64,000 nt of DNA, from positions 134,539,318 through 134,603,317 of the forward strand of contig NC_071392.1 in the NCBI RefSeq assembly GCF_022682495.2, read 5' to 3'. The translations under genes were made by a program, and so were the position numbers. The DNA comes from Desmodus rotundus (taxonomy: Eukaryota; Chordata; Mammalia; Chiroptera; Phyllostomidae). The notes under the pieces were generated by a model. The model saw only the letters and a program-made list of their open reading frames with translations, ran no database searches and was not told the origin of the DNA. Shown one piece after another: positions 53,283 to 64,000 of the stretch (the stretch's first letter is position 1; each line of letters begins with the position of its first letter).

Positions 53283-54972
53283 TGGCGGTGGAGAAGATGG
53301 CGGCGAGATAGGTGGGAGCAGAGTCCACTTCCCATCAACACCAGTGAAATACCTAGCTGATCTGAGGAGCAGAGTGAACAGCCAATGGTATTCCAGCATA
53401 TATGAAGATCAGAGACCAAAGATAGAGGACATTGAAAGATCAGACGGTAAGAAGAGTGCTTAAGGACAATAAGGTACCTGGGACTCGTGCGGGGACCAGG
53501 GTGGCTGAAGGCCCGGCCCGGGCACAGGGTCTGCTGCAGGATTCTTGGGAGAGAGCCAGGCTGGGCTGTGTGAGCAGCCAGGTACTTGTTTGGACCAGGG
53601 GGGCTTGAATAGGAAGAATTTCTCAAAAAGAAAAATAAAATAGAGGCACTTAGCGGCTAATTAGAGAACTCTCCGCAGCAGCGTCGGCCTCTGGTGCCTA
53701 TCCCCCCTCAGCCCCTGGACTGTGTACATGGGATAAGCAGCTCCCGATCTCACCTGAAGCCAGGTTACCGGCTCCCAGATTAGCGGACTGGTGGCCCACA
53801 CCTGAAACCTCAGGTGGGTGCGCACCAGGAGTAGAGGCTAGCTGCCCCACCCACAGGTTGAAAGCAGCAGACCTGAGGGCTGCATGACTCAGAACCAAAG
53901 CGTCCCCACGGGCCCCATGCGACTCCTGCCCAAAGAAGCTTGATCAGCTGGCCAAGCCTGACTCAGGCCGAGAGCTGTAGACCAGACAGCCGCCCGAGAC
54001 CCAGGCCCAAAGCAGCAAATCTGCTGATCAACCACCTGGCTGCCTGCAAGGGACCACACCTACAACTCCTACCTATCTCCTGAGCACAGAGCCCTGCAGG
54101 GCCTACTGGCTCTCTTGGACTAAGGCAGAACACCCAGTAGAGCAGAGCTGCAGGGCCAGGGGAGATTGCATTCCCCGGAAAGACTCGACACAGTAGGGGG
54201 CTGAACCACCCCATAGCAGCACCAAGATCCCCTAGCATCTAAGACAGAAAAGAGCAAGAAGGGGAAGTATGAGTTGACACTAATTGGTACAACTTAAGGA
54301 CAGCACAACTGGTGAATTAAAGGCCTAGTGGGGAGCAGAAGAACCCTGAGGAACTGGACTGAAGGCTGAACAACAACAAAGAGTGTGGCTCAGGAAGGGA
54401 GAAAAGTGAAACCAACTCTTCCAACCACCCCCTCCAGTTCCACAGACAGGAAGACCAGCAGAACTAGCCTGACCAGGTTAAAGCCAGGAGAAGACTTTTT
54501 TTTTCTTTCCTCCTTTCCCCCTGAATTCCATCTTCCTTTCTGTCCTTCTTACTTTTTTTTATTCCTTCTTTCTTCCATCCTTTACCTTTTCTATTCCTTC
54601 TTCCTGCCTTCTTTTATTTATTCTTTTGTTTTAATTTTTGTTAAAATTCCTTTTTATCTTGCCTCTGATCTTTCTTTATTCCTTCTTCCTACCTTCCTTT
54701 CCTTTTATATTCCCTTTTTCCCTCCTTCCCTTCTCCCCCCTCCTTCTCTTTTTCCCACAGGTGAGACAACAAAACATGGACTGCTGAAAAGATCAGAGTT
54801 AGACCTGTTACACCCATAAACGTCAGCTCAAGACCAGTGAGCACAGAAGATTAAGGAGACAGCACCACACAATCCCATTGGCATTCTACCATAGAAGTTC
54901 ATACCATAAACGCAGGGAGTCAGAATAGAGCAATTTAAGAAGCAGAGGCTAACAACAAGAGTCCCACAAACA
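53283..54972 (+). promoter_or_regulatory. L1 copy O 5'UTR with intron-like segment 53447-54760
   Basis: The first 160 bp and last ~210 bp match copy I. Between them lies a 1,314-nt segment that begins 'gtaagaagagtgc' (53447) after 'gacg' and ends 'tctctttttcccacag' (54760), i.e. a consensus-like donor, a very long pyrimidine tract (54490-54756) and an acceptor. A CpG-rich block (53470-54100) precedes the pyrimidine tract. The start contains the YY1-type core 'agatggcggc'. Confidence 0.85.
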
Positions 54973-55905
54973 ATGGAAAGACAAAGAAACAATCCCCAAA
55001 TGAAAGGAAAGGAGGAAGCCTCAGAAAGAATGCTAACTGAAAAAGAGGCAAGTCAACTATCAGATACTGAGTTGAAAGCAATGGTTATCAGGAAGCTCAC
55101 TGAGCTCTCTGAGCTCAAAGAGAACTACCAGAAACTACAGGGAAACTACAATGAACTCACTGCAAACTATATCAACATGAAAAAGGAAATAGGAACTATC
55201 AACAAGGGCCAAGAGGAAATGAAGAATACAATTTCTGAATTGAAGAACACAGTAGAAGGAATGAAAAGCAGACTTGATGAAGCAGAGGATCAGATCAGTG
55301 AGCTGGGAGACAAAGTAGAAAAAAACACCCAGAAAGAGCAAGAAAAGGAAAAGAGGCTCAGAAAGAAGGAAAAGGGATTAAGGAAAATGCAGGACAACAT
55401 GAAACGTAACAATATCCGTATAATAGGCATACCAGAACGAGAATAAGAAGAGCAGAGGACAGAAAACCTGTTTGAAAAAGTAATGATGAAAAATTTCCCT
55501 AATCTGAGGAGAGAAAAACTCACCAAAATCCAGGACACACAGAGAATCCCAGGCAAGTGGAACCCAAAGAGGCCCACTGCAAGACACATCATAATTAAAA
55601 TGGCAAAATTCCAAGACAAAGAGAGGATCTTAAAGGCAGCAAGGGAGAAAAGGGAAGTAACATACAAGGGAGCCCTAATAAGATTAGCAACTGACTTCTC
55701 AATGGAAACGCTCCAAGCCATAACAGAATGGCAAAAAATATTCCAAGTAAAGAGAACCAGAGGCCTGCAACCAAGGCTACTTTACCCAGCAAGGCTCTCA
55801 ATCAAGATAGAAGGCCAAATAAAGACTTTCCCAGACAAAAGAAGTCTCAAAGAATACACTTCCACCAAACCAGCTCTGCAAGAGATGCTAAAGGGACTAC
55901 TTTAA
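54973..55905 (+). pseudogene. L1 ORF1, one premature stop (copy O)
   Basis: Frame of 310 codons, open except TAA at codon 158 (55444-55446) in the acidic loop after NIRIIGIPERE. It contains the coiled coil (~40-140, including SELKENYQKLQ not present in copy A), the RRM-like domain (ARHIIIKMAKFQDKERIL) and the C-terminal domain (LQPRLLYPARLSIKIEG), ending EMLKGLL. The start context 'cacaaacaatgg' is shared with copies A and I. One point change separates it from a full-length frame. Confidence 0.92.
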
Positions 55906-55956
55906 GGAAAGGAAGGAAAAGACAAAGAGAGAGGAACACAGGTAGGAAGAAATGGC

Positions 55957-58900
55957 TACCCATCGATAATAACCTTAAAGGTAAATGGATTAAATGCTCC
56001 AATCAAAAGAGATAGGATAGCTGAATCGATAAGAAAACACGACCCACACATATGCTGCCTACAAGAGACCCATCTCAGGACAAAAGACCTACACAGACTG
56101 AAAGTGAAGGGCTGGAAACAAATTTTCCAAGCAAACAGACAGGAAAAAAAAGCAGGGCTAACAATACTCATATCAGACAAAATAGACTTCCAAAGAAGGG
56201 CCTTAAAGAGAGACCAAGATGGTCACTTCATAATACTCAAAGGAAGAATCCACCAAGAAGACATACACATTGTAAATATATATGCACCCAACTTAGGAGC
56301 ACCCAAATACATAAAGAAAATCTTGGAGGACTTCAAGAAAGATATTGACAGCAACACAATTATAGTAGGGGACTTTAACACCCCACTATCAAAAATGGAC
56401 AGGTCTTCCAAACCAAATATCAGCAAGGATATTGTGTCACTTAACAATACCCTAGGTGAAATGGACTTAACTGATATATAGAGAGCTTTTCATCCCAAAG
56501 AAGCAGAATACACATTCTTTTCAAGTGTACATGGAACTTTTTCAAAGATAGACCACATGATATGACACAAACAAGCCTCAACAAATTCAAGAAAATTGAA
56601 ATCATAGCAAGCATTTTCTCTGACCACAAGGCACTGAAACTGGAAACCAACCCCAAAGGAAAAAACCCCAAACACTCAAAATCATGGAGATTGAATAGCA
56701 TGCTATTAAACAATGAATGGGTCAAGAACGAGATTAGGGAAGAAATCAAAAACTTTCTGGAAAAAAATGAAAATGAACTCACAACAACCCAAAACCTATG
56801 GGACACAGGAAAGGCAGTCCTGAGAGGGAAGTTCATAGCAATACAGGCCTAACTTAAAAAGATAGAAACATTTCAAACAAACAACCTAACCCTATGCCTA
56901 CAAGAGATCAAGGAACAACAACAAAGACAACCCAGAGCAAGCAAAGGAAGGACATAACCAAGATCAGAGCAGAATTAAATGACATAGAGACTAAAAGCAC
57001 AATTGTAAGGATCAATGAATCCAGGAGCTGGTTCTTTGAAAGGATAAACAAAATCGACAAGCCTTTAAGTAGGCTCATCAAGAAAAAAAAGAGAGAGGAT
57101 CCAAATAAACTCAATTAGAAATGAAATAGGAGAGATTACAACTGATACCATAGAAATACAAAGGATTGTAAGAAATTACTATGCAGAACTGTATGCCAAG
57201 AAATTTGAAAACCTAGGTGAAATGGACACATTTCTAGAAAAATGTAATATTCCAAAACTGAATGAAGAAGAAGCACCAAAGCTGAACAGACCGATAACAG
57301 TAAACGAAATTGAAGCAGTCATCAAAAACCTCCAACACACAAAAGCCCTGGACCAGATGGTTTCACAGGAGAATTCTACAAAGCATTTATGGAATAACTA
57401 ACCCCTATACTTCACAGACTATTCGAAAAAATCCAAACTGATGGAACACTCCCAAACTCTTTTTATGAAGCCAGCATCATCCTAATCCCTAAACCAGATA
57501 AAGACACAACAAAGAAAGAAAACTTCAGGCCAATATCGCTGATGAACTTAAACACCAAAATTCTCAACAAAATATTGGCAAACCGCATCCAGCAATACAT
57601 TAAAAAGATCACACACCATGACCAAGTGGGATTCATCCCAGGGATGCAAGGATGGTACAATATTCGCAAATCAATAAACATAATACATCACATCCACAAC
57701 AGCAAAGACAAAAATCAAATGATCATATCAATAGATGTGAAAAAAGCATTTGATAAGATACAGCACCCATTTCTGATAAAAAACACTCAGCAAAGTGGTA
57801 ATAGAGGGAGCATTCCTCAACATAATAAAGGCCATATATGAGAGACCTACAGCCACCATCATACTCAATGGACAAAAACTTAGAGCTTTCCCACTAAGAT
57901 CAGGAACAAGGCAAGGATGCCCTTTCTCACCACTCCTATTCAACATAGTATTGGAAGTCCTAGCCACAGCAATCAGACAAGAAAAAGCAATAAAAGATAT
58001 CCAAATTGGAAAGGAGGAAATGAAACTGTCACTGTTTGCAGATGACATGATAGTGTACATGGAAAATCCTATAGACTCCACCAAAAAACTACTAGACCTA
58101 ATAAATGAATTTGGCAAAACAGCTGGATACAGAGTCAACACTCAGAAATCAAAGGCATTCCTGTATACCAGCAATGAAATTGCAGAAACAGAAACCGGAG
58201 AAAAAAAACCCATTTGATATAGCAACAAGAAAAATAAGGTACCTAGGAATAAACCTAACCAAGGAGGTAAAAGACCTGTGCTCAGAACACTGCAAAACAC
58301 TGAAGAAAGAAATTAAGGAAGACACAAACAAATGGAAGCATGTACCATGCTCATGGACTGGAAGAATTAACATCATCAAAATGGCCATACTACCCAAAGC
58401 AATTTATAGATTCAATGCAATCCCTATTAGAGTACCCATGACATATTTCACAGATATAGAACAAACATTTCAATAATTTATATGGCACCATAAAGGACCC
58501 CGAATATGTGCAGCAATTTTGAGAAAGAAGAACAAAGCGGGAAGGATCACAATACCTGATATCAAACTGTATTACAAGGCCACTGTAATCAGAACAGCCT
58601 GGTACTGGCATAAAAACATGCACATAGACCAATGGAACAGAACAGAGTCCCAGAAATAAACTCAAGTCTATACGGTCAATTAATATTTGACAAAGGAGGC
58701 AGGAGCATAAAATGAGCAAAAACAACCTCTTCAACAGATGGTGTTGGGAGTTCTGGAGAGCTACATGCAAAAAAATGAAACTCGATCACCAACTTACGCC
58801 ATACACAAAAATAAACTCAAGATGGATAAAAGACTTAAACATAAGTCATAACCCCATAAAAGTCCTAGAGGAAAACATTGGCAGGAAAATCTCAGACATT

Positions 58901-59760
58901 CCACGCAGCAACATCCTCACAGACATGTCCCCGAAAGCAAGGGACATAAAGGAAAGAATAAACAAATGGGACCTCATCAAATAAAAAGCTTCTGCATGTC
59001 TAAAGAAAACAGCACCAAATTACAAAGAGAACCAACAGTATGGGAAAACATATTTGCTAATGATACCTCAGACAAGGGTCTGATCTCCAAAATATATAAA
59101 GAACTCACACGACTGCACTCCAGGAAGACAAACATCCCAATTAAAAAATGGGCAGAGGACTTGAACAGACACTTCTCCAAGGAAGACATACAGAGGGCCC
59201 AGAGACATATGCAAAGATGCTCAGCATCACTAGCCATCAGAGAGATGCAAATTAAAACCACAATGTTGTACCATCTCTCACCAGTGAGAGTGGCCAACAT
59301 AAACAAATCCACAAACAAACGTTGAAGAGGATGTAGAGAAAAGGGAACCCTAGTGCACTGTTGGTGGGAATGCAGACTGGTGAGGCCACTGTGGAAAACA
59401 GTATGGAATTTCCTCAGAACACTGAACATGGAACTGCCCTTTGACCCAGCAATTCCCCTGCTGGGATTATACCCTAAGAACACTGAAACACCAGTCCAAG
59501 AGAACCTATGCACCCCAATGTTCATAGCAGCACAATTTACAATAGCCAAGTACTGGAAGCAACCTAAGTGCCCATCAGCAAACGAGTGTATCCAAAAACT
59601 ATGGTATATTTACACAATGGAATTCTACGCAGCAGAGAGAAAGAAGGAGCTTATACCCTTTGCAACAGCATGGATGGAACTGGAGAGCATTATGTTTAGT
59701 GAAATAAGCCAGGCAGTGAGGGACAAATACCATATGATCTCACCTTTAACTGGAATATAA
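55957..59760 (+). pseudogene. L1 ORF2, broken (copy O)
   Basis: The start region is altered by a small indel ('ggctacccatcgataata') so the usual ATG frame is lost. The endonuclease frame 56104-56481 has IYAPN, GDFNTPLSKMD and ends at TAG (56479-56481). Further endonuclease text is at 56562-56852 ([10 protein letters not shown]). RT pieces are at 57542-57841 ([11 protein letters not shown]) and 57795-58217 ([23 protein letters not shown]), with shifts near 57790 and 58200. C-terminal frames at 58966-59325 and 59353-59760 end with PLTGI. The cysteine motif near 59325 is damaged by a stop. Confidence 0.92.
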
Positions 59761-60039
59761 TAAATAGAAAAAAAAGCAAACAAAATATAACCAGAGACAT
59801 TGAAGTTAAGAACAATCTAGCAATGGACAGAGGGGGTGGGGAGAGTATTACAGGTACTACTATAAAGGACACATGGACAAAATCAAGGGGGAGGGTGGAG
59901 GTGGGGGATGGAGGTGGGTTCTGCTGGGGTGGGTTCGAGGGATGGGGAGAAAAGGCACACAACTCTAATTGAACAACAATAAAAATTAAAAATTAAAAAT
60001 AAAGAAATTGAGAAAAAAAGAATAATGGTTTCCAGTTCC

Positions 60040-60110
60040 TTGTATGCTGTCGCAAAGGGTAGGAACTCCGTCTTTCTTTCTGCTGCTTAGTATTCTATCA
60101 TGTGAATGAG
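60040..60110 (-). mobile_element. Old L1 fragment (part 2 of 52950-52998)
   Basis: The reverse of L1 ORF2 end, 'ctgtcgcaaagggtaggaact...tgcttagtattctatca'. It continues the text broken at 52998. Confidence 0.75.
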
Positions 60111-60114
60111 AACA

Positions 60115-60384
60115 TTTCAATAAGTGATTTAACTAGTTTTTCATAATCAGAAAGAGGCCAAATTAATTTTGCTTTCATAGTCAACTAGCAATGTCTGAAA
60201 CAATTTAGACAGTTTGTATGTTTATTTTTCTGATGTTCTTTTGTGGTAAGAAAGTGGAAACTGCAATTTCACTTTTTCTATTGAGCAAAAAAACCCTGAA
60301 GGGTATGATACATTGCTTTTCTAATGTACATCTCACACAGATATTGCACCTGACAGAATAGAGGTTTATTTGCATTCACTTAAA
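60115..60384. other. No recognised feature
   Basis: Short AT-rich stretch between L1 fragments. Confidence 0.5.
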
Positions 60385-60805
60385 AAACTGTGATACATTT
60401 ACACAATGGAATACTATACTGCTGAAAGAAAGAAGGAGCTCCTACCCTTCATGACAGCATGGATGGAACTGGAGACCATTATGCTAAGTGAAGTAAGCCA
60501 GGTGGTGCAAGAAAAATACCATATGACCTCACCTATAAGTGGTACCTAATCAGCAAAACAAACAAGGGAGCAAAATAGAAGCAGAGCCATGGTAATAAAT
60601 AACAAAGTGACAGTGACCAGAGGGGAGAGTGGAAGGGGATAACAGGGGAAAGAAGGGGAAGGGTCATCAAGGGACACATATAAAGGACCCATGGAAAAAG
60701 ACAGAGGGGCTGTAGGATTGAATGTGGGAGGGTGGATAGGGAGGAGAAGAATAATGGGGAGATAATGGTGATGACTGTAATTGAACAACAATAATAAAAG
60801 GAGAA
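60385..60805 (+). mobile_element. 5'-truncated older L1 3' end
   Basis: It begins 'actgtgatacatttacacaatgg', then the last ORF2 codons, 3'UTR ('aaaggacccatggaaaaag', purine-rich) and 'gactgtaattgaacaacaat' with A-rich tail. It is an older subfamily than copies A and O. No TSD was found. Confidence 0.85.
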
Positions 60806-60809
60806 AAAA

Positions 60810-62230
60810 AGAAGAAACTAGATGACACAGTATGTTTCCTGTCATCATGTCAGCTGAACTCCATGTGGATACTGTGAAATGCCATTTGACATTTATTGAT
60901 TTTTTTATGTACTAAAATATTTCTTATTGTTCTAGGAACAAAATGTAGGTTATTACATTAATCAAAAAGTGATCAGAAAAATTTGTTCAGTGATGCACCA
61001 GTGAGAACCTTTAATTCTGGTGATGGCTAATCTACAGTGTTGATCTTAAATTTTTCTTGAAAAACAGTGTGCAAATAAATAAAGGAATAGCATAAAGCAA
61101 AGTGGATGGTTAAAAAGATGGAAGTGCAGTGGTTATGGTTATTTGGCATTATCACAGCTTTTCAGAAACACTCAGTGGTTCTACTGCAGAAAAATTCCCC
61201 AACTCAATATGCTGAGATTGATTTGCATGAATTTAATGTTGTTAATAGTTCATACATAATTGGCTCAAATATTTGAAGTTGTAAATGCTTATATTCTGTT
61301 TTAAACAAATATAACTTATTTTCAGATGGTTAAAAACACCATAAGATTGAAAGAATGTGCTTTTTTAGTTTTGAATATATTGCTGTATCTGAAAGCATCA
61401 AAGATGATTTCAATTTTTGGGAGAACAGAGGAAGCATGAAGATTTGCACACATGCAAAGCACTATGGGGAGGACCAGTCTCAGGACAGCTGTGTTCTATA
61501 AGCCAAAGCAGTGCAAGAACTTTAAAAAAAAACAAAACCCGAAAACAATGACAAACCCCTCCAAACTGAAAAGGGAAAGAACTAGAAACATTGTTTCCTT
61601 TCTAATGTGAGGTTGGAAACATACTGTTTTTCAAGTGAATTGGCCATGACCACAGCAACACTTGGATATGACTGGAGCTGGGATTGAAGGCAGATGTTAG
61701 TTTGGCATTTGCATGCCCACATCCAAAAATTCTCCTGCTAGCATTATTAAGGCAGGCCTTCCTGGAGCAGCACAAACTGATTGCAGGCATACATTACCTG
61801 GAAACATGCTGTTTGTCTTAATATGAGGTCTGTGTAATTAGGCTCTGATTTATAAAAATGCAACATTTTTACAGAGTATTTGAGAAATGCTCAAAAGTGA
61901 ATACTATGCCAGATAGCTGTCAAAGACACAGCCTTCTCCCATGGAGAGTCCATTAACTTAATTTCCACTTACTGAACAAGGAGCCCTGACTTGTCTGGGA
62001 GGGATCATAATGCCAAAATATATGGTTTCAAAGAGAGGAGTGAGGAAGGGTACAGATCATGAGAAAACCAAGATTTGTTGCTAGGATTCAAGGACTAGTC
62101 TATACCTTCCCAATAATGTGTTCAAAGTACACATTTTCTAGTTATTTTGCCTATCTATGAATATAGCTATCTATGCATCTCATTTCAAAAAAAGGCTTTG
62201 AAGCTACAACAATGATATGATAGTTTTCTA
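60810..62230. other. No recognised feature
   Basis: About 1.4 kb of AT-rich, apparently unique sequence. No exon or RNA gene is seen. Confidence 0.5.
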
Positions 62231-62234
62231 AACT

Positions 62235-62560
62235 AATTTCATCAATGTACAGAGTTCTTATAAATCAGTAAGAAAAATGTTTTCAAAGGATATGAACAGG
62301 AAGAGAAATACATCGGGTATGAAAAGATTTTTATGTAACAATTGGGCATAGGTCATAACTTTGAAAATATATTGAGGGTAACCTGTGATAATACACCAGT
62401 GCTGATGAGGTTGTGGGGGAAATAAAGCACTCTTATACACTGCTAAATGGAGCTTAAATTAGTACAAGCTTTTTTTTTTTTTTTGAAAACAATTGGGCAA
62501 TAACTTTCAAAATGCATGGATTTTCTTGTCTCAGAAATTTCACTTAAATTCTTTTAACAG
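62235..62560 (+). repeat. Very old L1 ORF2 C-terminal fragment
   Basis: 'gttcttataaatcagtaagaaaaatg', 'caaaggatatgaacagg', 'ccagtgctgatgaggttgtgggggaaa' and 'cactcttatacactgctaa' follow the ORF2 end of old mammalian L1. A T run at 62470-62484 interrupts it. Heavily decayed. Confidence 0.65.
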
Positions 62561-62564
62561 ATTA

Positions 62565-64000
62565 GAATCCTGTTCACACAATTTGAGCATGGTACAGTCT
62601 TCTCTGGGTTGGGAAATAATATGGGCAGAGGAGGAATCTCTGAGTCTCTGCATGTGATTTATGTTGTTTAAACCTCTTAAACATGTGCCTGTATTACTTA
62701 GTCAGAGAAAGAAATTTTAAAAATATATTTGTTGGATTTCTAAATGACAATAAATTCACCAAAAAAGGAAATGGCTTACAGAATACATTCAGATCCAACT
62801 AAGTGACAGGAAATTGGTAAGTTAGGTTTAGGTGAAAATGAAGGTAGAAACTCCAAGGTATAGCCAAGGATACTCTTTTACTCAACATCATTGCAGTACA
62901 ATCCTGGATAATATCTCCCTGGCAACAGGGACAAAAATGTGGAAATAATTTCAGAAGGAGGCTTTTGAATTGCTGAAGATAGTAGGAATAAGTAGGTCCT
63001 CCAATAAGAGGATATCAACTCCCCTAAGATCATGATTCTACTAGACATTATTGATAATTAATGGAGTACTATATCAGGTGAGACAGTGCTTTGTGGGTGG
63101 ACTGCAGAAACAATTAGTTTCATCACAAGAAAACTGCCTCATGATCCTGAGGACACTGCAGGATATCTTTGGAAATTCACTGAGAAGATGTGGAGAAATT
63201 GGGATGGATGAGAAACATGTACACACATGTGCATGCATAGTATGTATGTGTTTGCCTGGGTTCTGGGGGAGCATCTGGAAGTAGAGATTCTCTTTCCCAT
63301 CATTCCAGGCCAATCTGCCAATAATCTTGGTGCTAAAAGCATGTCAGTGTCAATGATCAAAACACAAATGTAATTCCAACAATCCAGTATCTCACCTTTT
63401 GTGTTTTTTTAAACAATTTAAACAATTTATTATTTATTTATTTTTTCAGAGGAACATGAAATATTTGATGTTTTATTTCTTTCATGAATGATCCAGCTTA
63501 CAACATATTTACATGGCAACCCATATATTATAGTTCACTCAAAATTAAAAATAATGCCTTTACTGAAACAATTTGGAGTGGTGATTTACTATGGCCTTGG
63601 AATTGACCTCAGAGAGATTTGGCATACAATATCAAGAACACCATTTTATGTAAAAAGCACACAAAGCTTTATCCTCAGCTATTACTGATTTAGGAGTAGC
63701 AGATACATGGAAACATTCACACTCTACTGAACAGGATTATACATTCTTCTCTAACCAACATAACTCATTTCCAGGCTGACTTCTAAGTACTTCACTTTCT
63801 GATTAATGATGTGAATAGTATGGCTCTAGGCCATATTCTCTTATCTGACCAGGCCACACACTCACTTTCAGCTGACCTTCAGAAAGTATCACGCAGCATT
63901 TCTGCAAAATTGCCTTTAGTAATGAACACTGGAAAAGGAAGTTATTTTTTATTATTATTTTTAATTAATTATTTTTTTCAGTATTTTTAAACATATTTTT
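62565..64000. other. No recognised feature
   Basis: AT-rich sequence. Short frames (63051-63284, 63488-63688) show no domain. The T/A-rich last 60 bases may be the start of another L1 tail but cannot be judged. Confidence 0.45.

Larger units (their letters stand above)
53283..59995 (+). mobile_element. Full-length L1, copy O
   Basis: Start 'gagaagatggcggcgagata' at 53288, 5'UTR 1.68 kb, ORF1 (54973-55905, one stop), ORF2 (~55957-59760, broken), 3'UTR and A-rich tail. At about 6.7 kb it is longer than copy A because of the longer 5'UTR. It was inserted into the A-rich tail of copy N, so TSDs are ambiguous. It is close in sequence to copies I and L. Confidence 0.94.

Noticed and set aside
54385..54819. 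144-codon frame rich in Phe/Leu/Ser/Pro
   Set aside because: It is a translation of the pyrimidine tract in the L1 copy O 5'UTR, not a protein gene.
1..64000. CRISPR arrays, bacterial operons, prophage or retroviral gag-pol genes
   Set aside because: No spaced direct repeats and no prokaryotic gene organisation. The only retrovirus-like material is non-coding old LTR text.

Overview
This window looks like AT-rich, gene-free mammalian nuclear DNA from a bat, most likely a yangochiropteran. The main evidence is four tRNA-derived VES-type SINEs, whose sense strand reads GCCCTGGCTGGTG... with recognisable A- and B-box sequence. They sit beside a bat-like LINE-1 lineage and old mammalian repeats (L2, MIR, MLT1). 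I see no host protein-coding exon. Nearly all long open frames are LINE-1 ORF1/ORF2 or shadows of them. More than half of the 64 kb is LINE-derived.

Layout. 1-6.1 kb: ancient L2/LTR debris cut up by many short L1 3' ends, including a head-to-tail train of four at 2.4-4.5 kb and a 5'-inverted copy at 5.2-6.1 kb. 6.7 kb: SINE. 7.3-13.4 kb: full-length plus-strand L1 (copy A) with a 19-bp target-site duplication (TSD), an intact 307-codon ORF1, a broken ORF2 and 92-bp tandem repeats in its 5'UTR. 13.6-16.2 kb: SINE, an old L1 and an unidentified LTR-like piece. 16.4-18.1 kb: half-L1 (HAL1-like) element. 18.1-25.1 kb: old full-length minus-strand L1 (copy H) carrying a 63-bp L1 insertion. 26.8-32.2 kb: minus-strand L1 (copy I) with a 5'UTR that appears spliced. 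32.5-34.3 kb: second HAL1-like copy. 34.3-38.8 kb: SINE, old L1, L2, MIR and an inverted L1. 38.8-40.8 kb: third HAL1-like copy with an 11-bp TSD. 41-49 kb: SINE, two short L1s, a 5'-truncated RPL7A processed pseudogene, a palindromic hAT-type MITE, an L2, and an MLT1 LTR split by an unidentified retrocopy. 49.8-60.1 kb: L1 copy L with a 480-codon open RT frame, then nested L1s and plus-strand copy O, which keeps the long unspliced 5'UTR. 60.4-64 kb: older L1 remnants and unassigned sequence.

How the parts relate. The autonomous L1s would have supplied endonuclease and reverse transcriptase for everything else that moved here: the SINEs, the HAL1-like elements, the RPL7A retrocopy and the truncated L1s. 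TSDs and A-rich tails at many insertions support this.

The most notable signal is the comparison of copies I and O. Copy I matches copy O with an exact 1,314-nt GT...AG segment (O 53447-54760) removed from the 5'UTR. This is the expected signature of reintegration of a spliced L1 RNA (SpIRE). Next are the 92-bp 5'UTR tandem units of copy A, the modular exchange of central 5'UTR sequence among L1 copies, and the ORF1-only HAL1-like family with a recurrent in-frame TGA. All family names come from recognition by eye; no database search was run.
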